A DNA stretch of 64,000 nt from Harmothoe impar (taxonomy: Eukaryota > Annelida > Polychaeta > Phyllodocida > Polynoidae), in the NCBI GenBank assembly GCA_947462335.1, contig OX381707.1, positions 62,287,773 to 62,351,772 on the forward strand, written 5' to 3'. The first letter of the stretch is position 1, and every line of letters starts with the position of its first letter. Positions 1 to 13,088 of this stretch are shown here, piece after piece. The notes under the pieces were generated by a model. The model ran no database searches. It was not told where the DNA came from and saw nothing but the letters and a program-made list of their open reading frames with translations. A program made the translations under genes and the position numbers.

Positions 1-3000
1 GTGAGGTGTGGGGGAATTAGAAGGCTGCTGCTCCCACCTTTTCTGTTACTCCCAGTCGTACCTGCATGTATGTATATGGTAACAGAAGAGGTGGCCCATC
101 CATGCTTGGTGGTTCCCACACCCCTGCACTATGGGACTAATAGTACTTCTTCTACAGTGACAGTGACTCTCTCCCTTCCCTCTCTCCAGCCACATGTTGT
201 GTACTCAACATTATGACGCCACTTACAAGCACATAATATACAGGACCAACGACTACTAGCACCAGGCCCCGAGGCAGTGGAATCCTCCTCAACCTGCAGT
301 CAGTCCTTGTTTGTTGTACTTGTACTACTTCCAAAAAGAATTACCATGGAGATGGCGTTCAGAGGACGCACCACAGCGTGACCGAGCTCTTCCTCCAGAT
401 TAAAACGATGCCAGGAAGGGGACTCTGAGGTAGCCTTTTTTCACTTCTGTGACTTCACTTGTGGTGTATTATATATGTAGGTATACTCAGGGGTAGTGTT
501 ATTATATATGTTGGTATAATATGTGCCTCCTGCACCCTCCCTGCTTAATGCTCCACATGCTGCCTCTACTTATACTGATGCCTTATACCACAGGTGTCCT
601 GTATGTGTATCTATCTATTTTAGGTCTGTTCCCAGTGACCTCAGAGATCCAAACCTGCTATTGCCACCCTCAGCTGGTCTCAGATATCACAACATGGTAT
701 AGTATCCTAATCGGTTACACTCAAAAGGCCATATCGGCTAGGATCCATCGAGACCTGGTATCATGTCCATGATGGTTGCCTGGATGCTCTGGGATCCTAT
801 CGTGTGGGAGGGATCCAAGTTGGATCCCAGAAGTAGAATGCCTTAATGACTGGGGACCTGGCGCAGAGCCTCCCGGACACGAGCCTAACTCCCACTGAGT
901 GACACTGGAGGAGTGTGTACTTAATGTGGGGTGGTGATGATGGGTTATTAAGGCCACAGACACCAGGCATTAAGAGTAACTAACACTGGAGTGTGGCGAG
1001 GGAGGGAGGTGTGGGGCTAGTAGAGCCAAGCAACCTGTAAGGTCCAGGGCCCACCATGTACTGATGGTTTACATTTAAATAGAGATCCAGTGATGGGTCA
1101 CCCGACAAGGTATATATAATATCCTGTGAGGATCCAACCAAAGCTCCATGTAAGGTTTCACTTATCAAGAACCAGAGTAAATATGCAAGTATCAAAGAGC
1201 AGATCCACTGAATACTAAGTCGCCAATCTGCGGTTATCTAAAATTTCCAGACGTCAGCTTGACCATGGAACCTGCAGGTGGAAATACTACAGCTCCTGAG
1301 TCACCACTATCTCTCCAATCTAGGTGTAGCAGCCATGCCTCCAATGTCACTATTAGCTCTGTGATTGTAACAGAGACATGCTCCCAGACAACACCTGCCC
1401 TCCCCACAGACCGTGTCCATAGTAATGAATGTGTGCACGGTGCCGTGCCACAGCCATGCATGAGGGGAGAGGAGGGAGGGAGGGCTCAGAGATGTGGATC
1501 AGTATGAGGTAGATGTCAGGCTTCTTGAACTAACAGCTCGTGCAAATACTTCTGTTCTAGAAAGCTTATTACAACAATGGTCACATTAGAGGGTTAGACT
1601 ATATCTCTGGCATCTTTGATTTTTTTAGAAAGTTATATTTTCAATAAATGTATAAAGTTTATATTCTGCAATACCCTTGAACAGAAAATCATCGAATCTG
1701 TTCAATTTATTAATAACTGATATTCGGTAGTAAATGAAATTAATGTTCTACAAGATACCTTTTTTTAAACTATCATATTTATATTTAGACCATAGAATAT
1801 GGACCACACTGACCATTTGGCTAATTGTATATACCGGGTAGGTGGGTGTTTGCCTATAGGTATACATGTCCAATGGTGATGTTATCAGGTAGGACCCCCC
1901 CCCCCCCCCCTCCCCACCTCTCCCATACCTCCAGGGTGCCCCTCCAACACCTGGTGAGCCACCACCATCAACTGCAGCACTTAAACCTCCTCGTACCTAG
2001 GTGCTAGGATCCAAAAAGATGCCCAGGCAAAACTAAGTAGATCTATGCATGGGTTAAGAATCAAATATGACCTCAGAGCACGGCCAAAGACATAATCAAA
2101 TGTACTTAAAATTGTTTTGTGTAGTTAAATGGTTCAAAAATCCATCCAGACACTATACTGTATATGAGCAATCTTTCTCCCTCTCTTTGCTGTAATACGT
2201 GTAAACAGTACATATGTAGGGACACCAACCTTGGAAGTTACTAAAGCTAATATACCTAAGGAAGAAGGTTTACCAATGTCACACAGGAGATATGGGACAC
2301 ACAAGGGCCACCCCCCAAGTCATAAGGGAATAGAGCACTCCTTCCTCGTGGTTGGGACAGAAGACGTGCCCTCCTGGGTACATACCTTTACCCTCCAGTA
2401 TCTAGGTATAGTGAAGGTTACACAACAGCTGGAGGCTCTGTACTGTGGGAAAGTCCTCCCAGTCGTTCCTCCTGTTGATCCCACCTATTGTTATAGGAAT
2501 GTGGCACCATGGGTTTACCTGAGGTTGGACTTGTTGGGTTACAGCCCTGGAGGTAGTAAACTCACTCATCTCACATCTTTATTGGTAAAGGTATCATGGC
2601 TCTTATTGGGGGGGGTTATAAACAACTGATATTAAAGGGGGTTAACTAAAGTGCACCTCTAGCAAGGTTGCGTTTACAGCTGAGGTCTGGAGGTGTAGGA
2701 AGGGGAGCTGGAGACTGGACTTTACATTAATTGAAATTAATATTTCCTATGGTAAGTGTAGAATGCTGGTGAAGCTCCATTGTATGACATTGTAAAGGTC
2801 ATCCTCTCCAAAAATAGGCAATACATGTCTATGTAAAATCAAAATACAGAAACATGTTGCAAACTTGTTGGAGACCCACTATACTACACCTGTACATCTT
2901 CCAAAGCGAATCTAGATCCCCTCATAACCCATGACTTCCAATATCTCTGTGGGCGGGGGGAAGAAACCGAGCCGTCCACAGGACCGATTATATCCTCCCC

Positions 3001-4800
3001 TAAATATCCCCTAATACAATAACCCTGCCCTCCAGTGGCTCCTCTCATATAACCCTACAGACCTGCTGTCAAGGTCTACTTGTAATGTAACCTTTGTATA
3101 TTACTACTTAATGCCACGGCTTGTTAACTTCAGCAATTGTCTGTGTGATAGGTCCAGGGGTGAGGTGTCCTATTTGGCTGATGTATTCTCTTTGTTAGTG
3201 TTGTTTTAGGGTACCTGTACCTCACTCCCAGAGGGTATATCAGTAGCTGTGTGTGTATCTGTACCAATATTTTGAATAGTGCTTATTGACGTTTAATAAA
3301 TAGAGAACAAGTAAATTGAGAAAATATATATTGCCTATATGTCAAGACAACACCATGTGTCATCCATGTAAAATCTCATTGCAATATATTTTAACTAGAA
3401 ATTCTCATTCTAGTAGAATGAGACCCCCCCCCCCCCCCCCCAAAAAAAGGGAAGAAATCATCGTATTATACGCTGATATGATTAAATGTAACATCTGTGT
3501 AGGATATTGTTCATACAACAACCAATGTTGATATGAAATTCTTCACCTCCATGTATCATTTAAACACAGATATCAACCTATGTTGTTCATCGATAGAGAG
3601 ATTAGATGGATGAAGTCTGTATGCATCTTCCCACACAATGAACACTGCCCTACCCCGCCCTTTGATGTCTTTATACTCGTTTATCCTCTGTTTATTGTGA
3701 TCCATACAAATGCACGGTTGTATACCTATTCAACTGGCCTCTCTATAAAGCTGGCAAAGGTTTTGGGTGTTTTGAGGGTACAGGGGACTGTCGAAGTCTA
3801 TCTTAGCAATAAATAAACTCCATTCCACAATTAATATATAGAATCTACATTCCAAATATAAAATACCTATTGATTCAGTCCCGCTGGGATCTCCTCAGAC
3901 AATCGATCACCTTATTGTCCGATTGTTCAAGTCTGGCTGACGGACGTGGAAACCAGACGCATACTAGTAAAATATACATGGATAGGTCCCCCCCCCCCCC
4001 TACATTTTCTTCACCCATCACAGAGGGGGTCCAGTTGGACTATTGGTATACCCACGGCCTTGGCGTATACCTATTGACACCATTGTCAGCAGAGATCAGA
4101 AGAAGATATCACTAAACAGCCCCACACGCTCGGACACTACTGTAATAGCCCAGGTAGATAAAGTGGGGTCATCTGCCCGGCTCTGTATTGTTAAAAGAAC
4201 AGATAGGGTCTAGTATTAAAGAAAAGAACCCCGGCTCAATGGGTATCGGACAAGGAGTTGGGGAGATCAGTGGTATGTCCTTTTGGGCCATCATATGTCC
4301 TATCTGATCCTAAGGGATGGACGGGTAAATTGTTGGGTTGGTAAATCTTTAATCGCTATAGATCTAGTTAAATGGGAGGTTAAAGATGGGGTTCGACAGG
4401 GCTTGTCTAAAACCCTAATCAGGCTAATGTCCATCTGTTTGGTTATCTGTAGAGCAGCGTGGTCGTGCACAATAGGATCAATGACAGGTGATAGGGTAAA
4501 AACGATATGACTTTAAGGCTTAAGGACCAATCCACAGCCCTACCAATGTATCAACTCTAAGCTATTAGCCTGTTGTTTTATATATCTATACTGTTAAGAG
4601 GGCATTTATATTCCATGTATCAATATGACAAATGCTTTTCTTTGCAATTTATTAAATGATCACAATCCTAGCAGTTCCGCCCCTTCGATAAGTCTGTGTT
4701 AAACTGTATGTACATGTATATGTAATCATTATTATAATAAACACAATTGTTTAAATAATCTTCGTAAAAAATGTAACATTGGTTAAGACTTAAGTCCTAC
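1..4800. other. no recognisable gene; non-coding with C-runs
   Basis: There are poly(C) tracts near 1895, 3425 and 3991 and a GC-richer block (230-440) with open frames on both strands. The longest plus frame (2231-2629, 132 codons) lacks an ATG start and has no motif. I see no supported gene. Confidence 0.5.
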
Positions 4801-4905
4801 CTGTAGTATCGTGTTGGCCTTGGAGACGAGGTTCAGCATTAACATCCCCATACTGACAGCCGCCCTATTATCCACAGTCCATGCCCATACACCAAAGACG
4901 TACAA
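4801..4905 (-). CDS. candidate minus-strand exon, membrane-type peptide
   Basis: This is a 105-bp open frame of 35 codons, phase 0 at both ends. An in-frame TAG sits exactly at the acceptor and a good donor, CTACAG|GTAGGA, lies at 4800. It reads LYVFGVWAWTVDNRAAVSMG and then hydrophobic sequence ending SKANTILQ. The pattern is loosely like the membrane segments of angiotensin-II-receptor-associated protein (AGTRAP), but the match is too weak for a name. Its phase would allow a join to the candidate exon at 16055-15969. The acceptor lacks a clear pyrimidine tract. Confidence 0.28.
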
Positions 4906-7900
4906 CTAACTCCTGGTGCTAAATGCACACCACTAACTCCTGGTCACCTGTGGTCACCTGGACATGCGTCCAACTTGAGGTCACTTTTGATATATGCCTC
5001 GTGCGGGTAAAGCTTTGATCCAAGAGTGAATTCAAAGTACTGGGGGTCGGTAATTGTCTGGTTAGTATTGTGCTGTTTAGACAGCACCTACACGTATGTG
5101 CCGTTATGTATAATGGTCACTGTGGTCTGTATATTGTTAGCTGTACATAGCCATAGGGGTGTGTAGCGGTCTGGGTGTGGGGCTAAGGTAGCGTTATGGT
5201 ATGACCACTGTCCTTTGTGGTCACCACCCGCATTGGTGGCCTAGGCTTCCTTGAGCCACTCCTCCAGGTGAACGGCATGTACACGTATAATATCCTCCAG
5301 GGTTGACCATACGCCCCTACCCCTGGTATGTACTGGACGTGGGCATTAAACTGGTCAGTAAGGGTAGAACGTAGCGGACCGGTCAGCAGGGGTAGAATGA
5401 CTTGTAGCTTGATACCACGCCCTCCTATTACCACCCCCCCCCCCCTGGAGGAGGGGTCAAAGGTGAGGTGTGAACTCCAGGTCAGGTACTCAGTACACCT
5501 GACACAGGTGAGTGGCTCACTGCTCCTGACACCTGAAGGTGACAGAGGTGTGGGCCCGGGGTGTGAGTCCCTGCTGCCTGCTACCTGAGGGCGGCAGTGA
5601 GAATGCCCTGGAGGTGCCCTGGATGGAGTTGCTCTGACTAAGCTAGGACGAGGTAGGTGTGAGGGCTCACCTGAAGGCTGACCCCTGTGGGGCACGTGAT
5701 CGGAGGTAATAACGGGAGTGCGTGTACAAAATGCTTTAGACAGTTTTAATGACTACCCTTGTATATTCTCATGAAATTACGACTAGGCTCATCAATTGAT
5801 CACATCTCTAACACTAGATCTTCATCTTTGCCCATATCTTTTCAATGTATTACGGTACACTTTACCGTATCATAATCTCCTGGCTTGGTTTATCTAATGG
5901 TGTTAATACCGTGAAGCCAAAATCGTAGGTATATATAGATTTATACATCATCAGTTATACCGGGTCTATATCATCATTTGGCAGATATTTCTTCACTGGA
6001 TTCATGATCCATGCATAAGTATATATCATTTCCACGTAACCAGCTACCGCTTCCGCCTGAATAACCCATACTCATGATACTGTACTCTTTTTCTTCTCTA
6101 TTTTCCCTTTCCTCCCGATAAAAAAACAACAACACAAAGACGGTTCAGGAATCCGTGCACCCTCTCAGGCCTGAAACACCCAAGACCAGCCAAACCACAA
6201 AATGTCCACAGGGAAAATAGTTACAAACAGGAACAGGTGGAGTAGCTTTTACAGGTAAAAGAGATACTTTCTGGACAAAAATCCCGAGACGCAAGACAAT
6301 TAAGGTTTTGTCATTGACATTCCTATGTTACCTGTACTATTGTTGGGGACAGTACGTGTTTTGTGATCTGGTGGACGTAATGTCCAGAATGTCAACACCA
6401 ATTTAACTTTATACTTCTAGTAATAGAGTGTATGAAACTATGCTGATACATAAAAAGTCTTTGTATAAAAGATGTACATTTGCATCAGCATAATTTATAC
6501 TCAAAATCAAATGTTCCCTTTGTCAAAGAGAATATCAACTTTTGAGTGATGCCTACAAATTCCTTCAACATCACAGATAAGGTCGTTTCCAGATACAACA
6601 GTGACAACATTGATACACATTCACCTACACCACTTCTATTCATAGATATTTTATTTATTGTCCTTGAGAAGAGGACTCTTGGCATAAGTCTTTTCCCACG
6701 CCACCAACGTTACACTACTTGAACAGTCAACACCCGTGTATATATGCCGACTGTTAAATGGTAAGGAAGCTTCTGTCAATATACTCTCACTATCCCCCCC
6801 CCCCCTTATTTTTTATTTTCTCTTTTTGTACCTCTTCCATCAGGCGGACACCTGGCGGGTTTGTCCAGTACTAGAGGTGTGGATTCTGTAGGTGTCTAAT
6901 GGATCACCTGCCAAGTACCACTGCCAAGAAACTGTAATTATTTATTTTCATTATTTTTGCTGACTTCTATCTTTTATCCTTTCAATGACATAGTACACAT
7001 GCATGCTTCACTTCGATCCTCCCACTTGGCAGTTAAATTATTTCATTCAAATTTGTGTATGTATGTCGGTATCTTCCAACCCACACCCCGATTTCTCTGA
7101 CCATTTTAATGAATCCATACAATTCTAGTTTCTCAGTCGTAATTGTCGGTATGTCCATAAGGGGGTCGGTCGGGATCGGTCAGGAGAGGAGGTGTATACT
7201 TAGTAATGTCAGAATTTAATCGTTTATAAATCAATTTTTATCAATTATTCAAAATCGAATTGTCTGTTATTTAAGACTACCTTTCAAACCCTGGGTTCCA
7301 GATCCATAATTTCCGACTTAAAATTTGTCGAAATTCAATGATTGCAGCAGCCTACTTTCCTATGTGACTAAAGCTTATCCAACGTAACATTTATTTCATC
7401 AATCCCTGTACCAGTACCCAACACTCAGTTTAATGGGTACATTTCACTTAGAGATCGCCCTCTCCTCCCTTCCATTATAGGGTTTATTTAGAAGTCTTTG
7501 CTTCAACACACGTCAACTTACACTGAGGCGCACTCATTGGCACCCATGCGCCCCCTAGTGTGTACTGCCTCACCTAACACACCCTAGTGGCGGCTGTCTG
7601 CACTAAGACGTAGTACCACGTTCTCCCTCTAGAGGGCACGCCGGGGCACCACAGGTCACACCCACGTCGTATCCTGGTAGATGCTACTTGGAGAACCGGT
7701 AACTCGTAAGGCCAACATGTTGTTACCCCTACAGCAACTGTCGGGGTGGAGATGGGGCAGGTACTCAGGCATATTATAGAGTGGGTGGTGGTTTAAACAG
7801 GTCCATCTCCCACGTATGGACTAGAGAGTGTAACTGCCAATTATAGGACCACTGATACACATAGATCTTTTTAAATCATAAGATGTTTCATAGTACATTA

Positions 7901-9750
7901 TAATATGTATCCTTATATCAATACCTATACACCAACCCTGGGACCCTAGCATATATTTCCGAATTAAAGAGTACCATAGAGATATTTAATATATGCATTC
8001 TGAATATACAAAAACGATAAAAAAAATTCGTGAATAATATAGACATGATGCAAGGGTCTAACTGCACATACCAGTAACAGTATGTTAATGATCAGTTTTA
8101 GATGAATTGATTGGGTAACATATATACACATGTATATTTGTGCATTATACATACATAAACCACACCCACACTATTAATGAGCATTACTCACATGTCGCAC
8201 CTCACATGAATGATTGATCAGCTCCAGGGTCAGAGAGGAGGTGTGTGTAGGGGGGCATATGTCACGGGAGGTCCCGTTATGGCCGAGTCTCCACGTGATC
8301 AAGGCATCAATCACACATGACGACCTCATCACACTCCATCATACAATACACACATTGTGCTGCATTAGGCCTAATCAATGAGCCTAACCTGGGGACATAG
8401 CGTTATGACATATAGCACCTAGCCTTTATTGTGGTAGCAGTCAGTGTCAGACCTTTTACACTATTGTATTTAGATCTCATGGAGCAGTGCCCAAAACCCA
8501 CAATGTAGGGAAATGCACATGAACATGCATGTATGTTTGTGTTGAGTGGACAATTATAGGTTACAGGCCACTAAGGAATGATGGGTATTTATGGGTCAAG
8601 GGTATCATGTTTTGTTAAAACGTATGTAGTGTTGGTATATCAAATCGACCATCATATACTTGTATTTAGTATGACACTTCACTGCCACCTGTTGGGTTGT
8701 AACACACTACCAGTTTTAGAAATAAAAAATGCCATCCCACCCATTTCTTACACATTCAAGTCTTTCATTATAGTCTCTGCGATTTTGCTTAGCAGATCGT
8801 TATAGCTTATTTCACTTAACTACCACGTAATTCAAGTATATTGACACATGTGGTAGTGATAAATAAGGGCAGGGCACACGTGGAAGTATTCCCTTCTTGG
8901 ATAGGCTATATCATTATAGTAGGACTATTTCTATTAATACCCTTTTTCTTGTTTTCCAAACTTCTTCATTATTCTAAGCAGCTATATACATCTATATATA
9001 AAGTTAAATCCCCAATTACATCTATTTATATATATAGATGAGGTTAATGCACCAATTACATCTATATATAGATATAGATGAAGTTAATGCACCAATTACA
9101 TCTATATGTAAATATAGATTAAGTCAATATACATATTTCCTTAAATATCAAGCGATATATTTACAAGACAGCAGCGAACAATGCAATAACGCATACATTA
9201 TTAGTTGGGTGTGGTTGTATTCCAGTTGTCACCATTAAGTGATTATTATGCTTTAGTACCTCCTGATACCCCGCCTGATACCCATAAACCCGGAACACTA
9301 TTTATCCTGGTTATCTCGCATTTTACAGTCCTTGATATTATTAATATTATGGGCTGTATTAGATGTATATGAGGTGAATTCGGGTTGGCACCATGCCCTG
9401 GTCAGGTGTATTTATCTCGATGGGTATGTTATGGTTTGGTGAATGCTACGTGGGTGTGTATACCTTTATAACGCCGACAATGACATGATGATACCACTCT
9501 ATTTGTGTCTATATGTATACAGAGCAGAACTATAAGTAATAATAATTGGCACAACTGCAATTTGCAGCAACCAACAAAAGGGATTCAGCCTGAAAGCACA
9601 TTGCTGGCTCATGCTCAAGGCATACCTTAGTAATGTGACGGTAAACTAGAATGCGGTTTTCATTTTGATATCAAAAGGAGGAAATGACAGGTCACAATAT
9701 ATACACCTTTACTATAAGTACAACTCATATATTGCGGTCCTGGTTGACAC
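4906..9750. other. no recognisable gene
   Basis: It contains a GC-richer block (5180-5700) with a 170-codon minus frame crossing a C-run, a C-run at 6796, and otherwise AT-rich sequence. Nothing here is supported as coding. Confidence 0.5.
9000..9125. repeat. short tandem repeat, unit about 50 bp
   Basis: About three diverged copies contain CCAATTACATCTATATATAG followed by GATGAAGTTAATG. AT-rich; spurious ORFs only. Confidence 0.7.
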
Positions 9751-9910
9751 TTTAAGGACGGCATCAAACATTTACGTACCATGCCGTTGGTTGTCATGAT
9801 GCTTGAATGCAGCACTGGCAAGTCAATTCATTTATCCCAGATGGGTCGATATGGCTGCATCATGACGACAAATGTCATATCTTTTATTAAATCCCGTCCT
9901 TAAAGGGTTA
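9751..9910. mobile_element. CCCTTTAAGGACGG-family MITE
   Basis: The ends TTTAAGGACGGCAT and CCGTCCTTAAAGGGTTA border the GATGCTTGAATGCAGCACTGG core. Confidence 0.7.
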
Positions 9911-11831
9911 CAATCATCGAGTGACATCGCTCTTAAAAGCATGCATATTAGATGCAATTTACTATCAATACTTGCTACTTCCAGTCACCATAATATATAT
10001 TCATGATGTTGTGCATGAACAATTACATTCTTAATGCACCAAGCTATGGCGGCTGACATGTAGACACCTAGTGACACCCTGCCCACCTGCCCTACGTCCC
10101 CCACACCTGCCTCTCCCATATAACCTATCCCACATACCCCAACACCCAAGTAATACACCCTACACCTACCTGTCACCGATAAGCCACATACGATGACCTG
10201 AGTCAAATTATTATTATTTTTAGACATACACTTAGGGTTTAACTGTTTAAGAAGGGGGGGGGGGTGCTGCGTATAGGGAGAGGTTGACTGAGATTGGAAA
10301 CGAGGAATAGAACAGGGCACACCTGCAGTGAACTGAAAGGACAGGTTAATGCTACTGCCCCTAAAGACGATTTTCAGCCTTATCATTCTGTCAATCAAAG
10401 TGCTCAAGCTGAGATTTTCCAAATAGATATCTTCACTTTTATTTTTATCTTGCTCAAACTTCAAGATGTCCAATGGGTTTGGGGCGCTCTTTTACGACAC
10501 TGCCCTTTAATTTGGCCAGTACCGGTGATAAAAAAGCAAATCTTATTACTTAAGTTACGTTCCATTCCTCCTCCAATGCAATAGGTCATTCACAAATACC
10601 TATCTGTACTGACTGACCTAGCCTACTCACTTGCAAGGACCCCACCTCAGAATTATTTATTCTACTTGGTTTCCTAGCAAACACCACCCTTCATGGAAAT
10701 GGTCGCAAACCTCCCAGGTTTAGTACTAGCAAACAAAGAGTGCCTGCAATTCTCTACCCCCCTCCCCTTCTATTCCCTTTCCCCAGGAGAGGAGTTTGGC
10801 AAGCCATTCATCATGTTCTCCAAGATCTTGACCAGTCTGGTATTGGGCGCCAGTTGATGAGGTGCAGCAAGTCCAGACTCCCCCCCACTCATTCAACAAG
10901 GTAACTGGTCAGTTGGGGCACTGGAGGGCCCGTGGGAGCAACTGGAGGAGGTAGGGGGTAGGGCAGAGGGCCCTTGTCTCCAGGGTGAGGTGCTGGGTCG
11001 GCAGGGTGGTGGAGGGGGTAATGCCCACCTCAAGTGTCTGTTTGATGTGTTGTGTAGGCACAATATCCACCCCCCCCCCCTTCTCAACTCACTTCCCCTT
11101 GACACACCAATCATTCCTACCGGTACCCGGTATATGTATACGTTGGGTCAGGCACGAGTGAATTTGCGCTAAAACAAACAAAAAACCCTTGCACCTGCCA
11201 GCCCCTCCTACTCTGGCTATTGTAATTTTGAGAAGAGAAAGAATTTCCTATTCAATTCAAATGTACAATATCCTCGAGCAGGTGAAACCTGTCCATGAAC
11301 AATACAGTGTAAGGGAAACAGTTCAAAGCCCACAGGAATGTGTATGGTTAATCATGATTTACTATAGGGTGGTAAAATAAGTACATTTGACCCTATACGT
11401 ATAAGGGGTGATCCATTTAGTATGTCACGCTTTTTTGGGCCATTTTGAACACCCCCCCACCCCCATGTCACACTTTGTCACACTTCTCCCAACACCCCCC
11501 AGAAAAGTATGCCACAAATCTGCTGACACCCCCCCCCCCCCCCTTACAAATAGTGATGTTATTAGGCATGATGTACCTTATCGATTAGAACCATTTCAGA
11601 TTACAACTGTTCAAAGAGGCGGTAACAAAATTATATGAATATTGGTGGCACGCAAGATTTTTGTGGCCTTGATCCATGGATTTTTGCAAGTCGTCGCATG
11701 GGCTCCCCATATTATCACCTGCATGCTTTAAAGGATGGGCGACATTTTTTGTCTCCATATATATATCTCCACTAATATCAAGATTTGGGGTATATGATAT
11801 CAGATCTAGGACCTCTTTAGGCCAACTTAGA

Positions 11832-12137
11832 TCTGGGTACTTTTTGTTAGAAACGGTGATAAAATTACATTTTATCGGGAATCTTAGGTGCCCTATAAAA
11901 GGTGTGCTGGTAATGCTACCTGGGGGAGGGGGCACTCAATTTTATTTCAACACAGGTATGTGGCTGGCTCTCCAGCAACCCTTTTCTGGGTACTTTTTGT
12001 TAGAAACGGTGATAAAATTACATTTTATCGGGAATCTTAGGTGCCCTATAAAAGGTGTGCTGGTAATGCTACCTGGGGGAGGGGGCACTCAATTTTATTT
12101 CAACACAGGTATGTGGCTGGCTCTCCAGCAACCCTTT
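11832..12137. repeat. exact-looking 153-bp tandem duplication
   Basis: Copies at 11832-11984 and 11985-12137 look identical by eye. The period is a multiple of three, so an open frame crossing it shows a 51-residue repeat. This does not indicate a protein. The identity suggests a recent event. Confidence 0.85.
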
Positions 12138-12747
12138 TCCATGGTGACGTGAAAAGTGACCCCTAATGGGGGAGATTTTTGTGTCTGGGTTTCAGCAAAT
12201 TCTCTGAGGAGCGACCCTTGGTGAAACGAATTTTTAGTCAAAAGTGACCTTTGTTGCTGAGATCTCCAATAAGCGACCCTTGTTTTTACAGATTATGTTG
12301 AAATCTCCAAAAAGAGACCTTTAATGAGGGTGGTTTTCGTGAAAAGTAGCCCTTGTGAGGGGGATTTCTTTGGAAAAGCAGACCCATGGCAAGGGGGATC
12401 TTGCTCAAAATATAGCCTTGCCAGTCATACATCCATGTATAAGGGATCTTGTGTTACCCTCTACAGTGATTGCATGGAAACGAGGTCAGTTAAGCAGATG
12501 AAGGATGATGAAGGCTGACCTGTCTATAGTGGATGGGGCTGGTAGTTGTATGTCTACTACAACCACCAGCAAGTTTTTAGCCTGGAGATATCACTAATTA
12601 TACAGCATTTATTTAATATATGGTTTTAAAAAAATCTGAAAGTGTGACGTCACATAATCCTATACACCCCCCCACCCCCTTGTCACACTTTGTCACACAA
12701 AAAAAAAGACCCCCCCACCCCCTCGGGCGTGACATACTAAATGGATC

Positions 12748-13088
12748 CAGAGGCGTAGGAAGCAAATCTTCATTGGGGGGGCCCAAGGGGGGGCCCACTC
12801 CAACCAACTTAAAGTATAGGTTTTTATGCATGATGCATCATATACATCCTTATATTAGATTGTATGAAAAAGTAGTATTTGAGCCCCCTTTAGGTCTGAT
12901 TTGGGGGCCCGGCCCCCTTTGCCCCCACTTTTCCCTATGTGGGAGAGTTAAGGATTGAAAATTATGTGTATTATATTACAGGTCTTGACAAATTTTGGGG
13001 GGGCCCAAACATATTCAGGCCCCCCCTCCTTAGTGATTGGGGGGGGGGGGGGCGGGCCCCCCTGGCCCCCCCTTTTCCTACGCCACTG
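12748..13088. mobile_element. small inverted-repeat element inserted into the element above
   Basis: It begins CAGAGGCGTAGGA and ends TCCTACGCCACTG, a 13-bp inverted repeat with one mismatch. It is flanked by a 5-bp duplication GGATC (12743-12747 and 13089-13093) of the host element. The interior is rich in G and C homopolymers and holds only chance ORFs. Confidence 0.7.

Noticed and set aside
2231..2629. 132-codon plus-strand frame
   Set aside because: It begins at TTG, not ATG, and shows no domain and no splice structure.
5183..5695. 170-codon open frame on the minus strand
   Set aside because: It crosses a C-run, has no motif or splice context, and its length is within what chance gives in a GC-richer block.
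9985..10473. 162-codon minus-strand frame
   Set aside because: The sequence is low in complexity around a G-run, and no family resemblance or splice-site support was found.
11676..12152. 158-codon frame with an exact 51-residue repeat
   Set aside because: It is the translation of the 153-bp tandem duplication inside a transposon, not a repeat protein.
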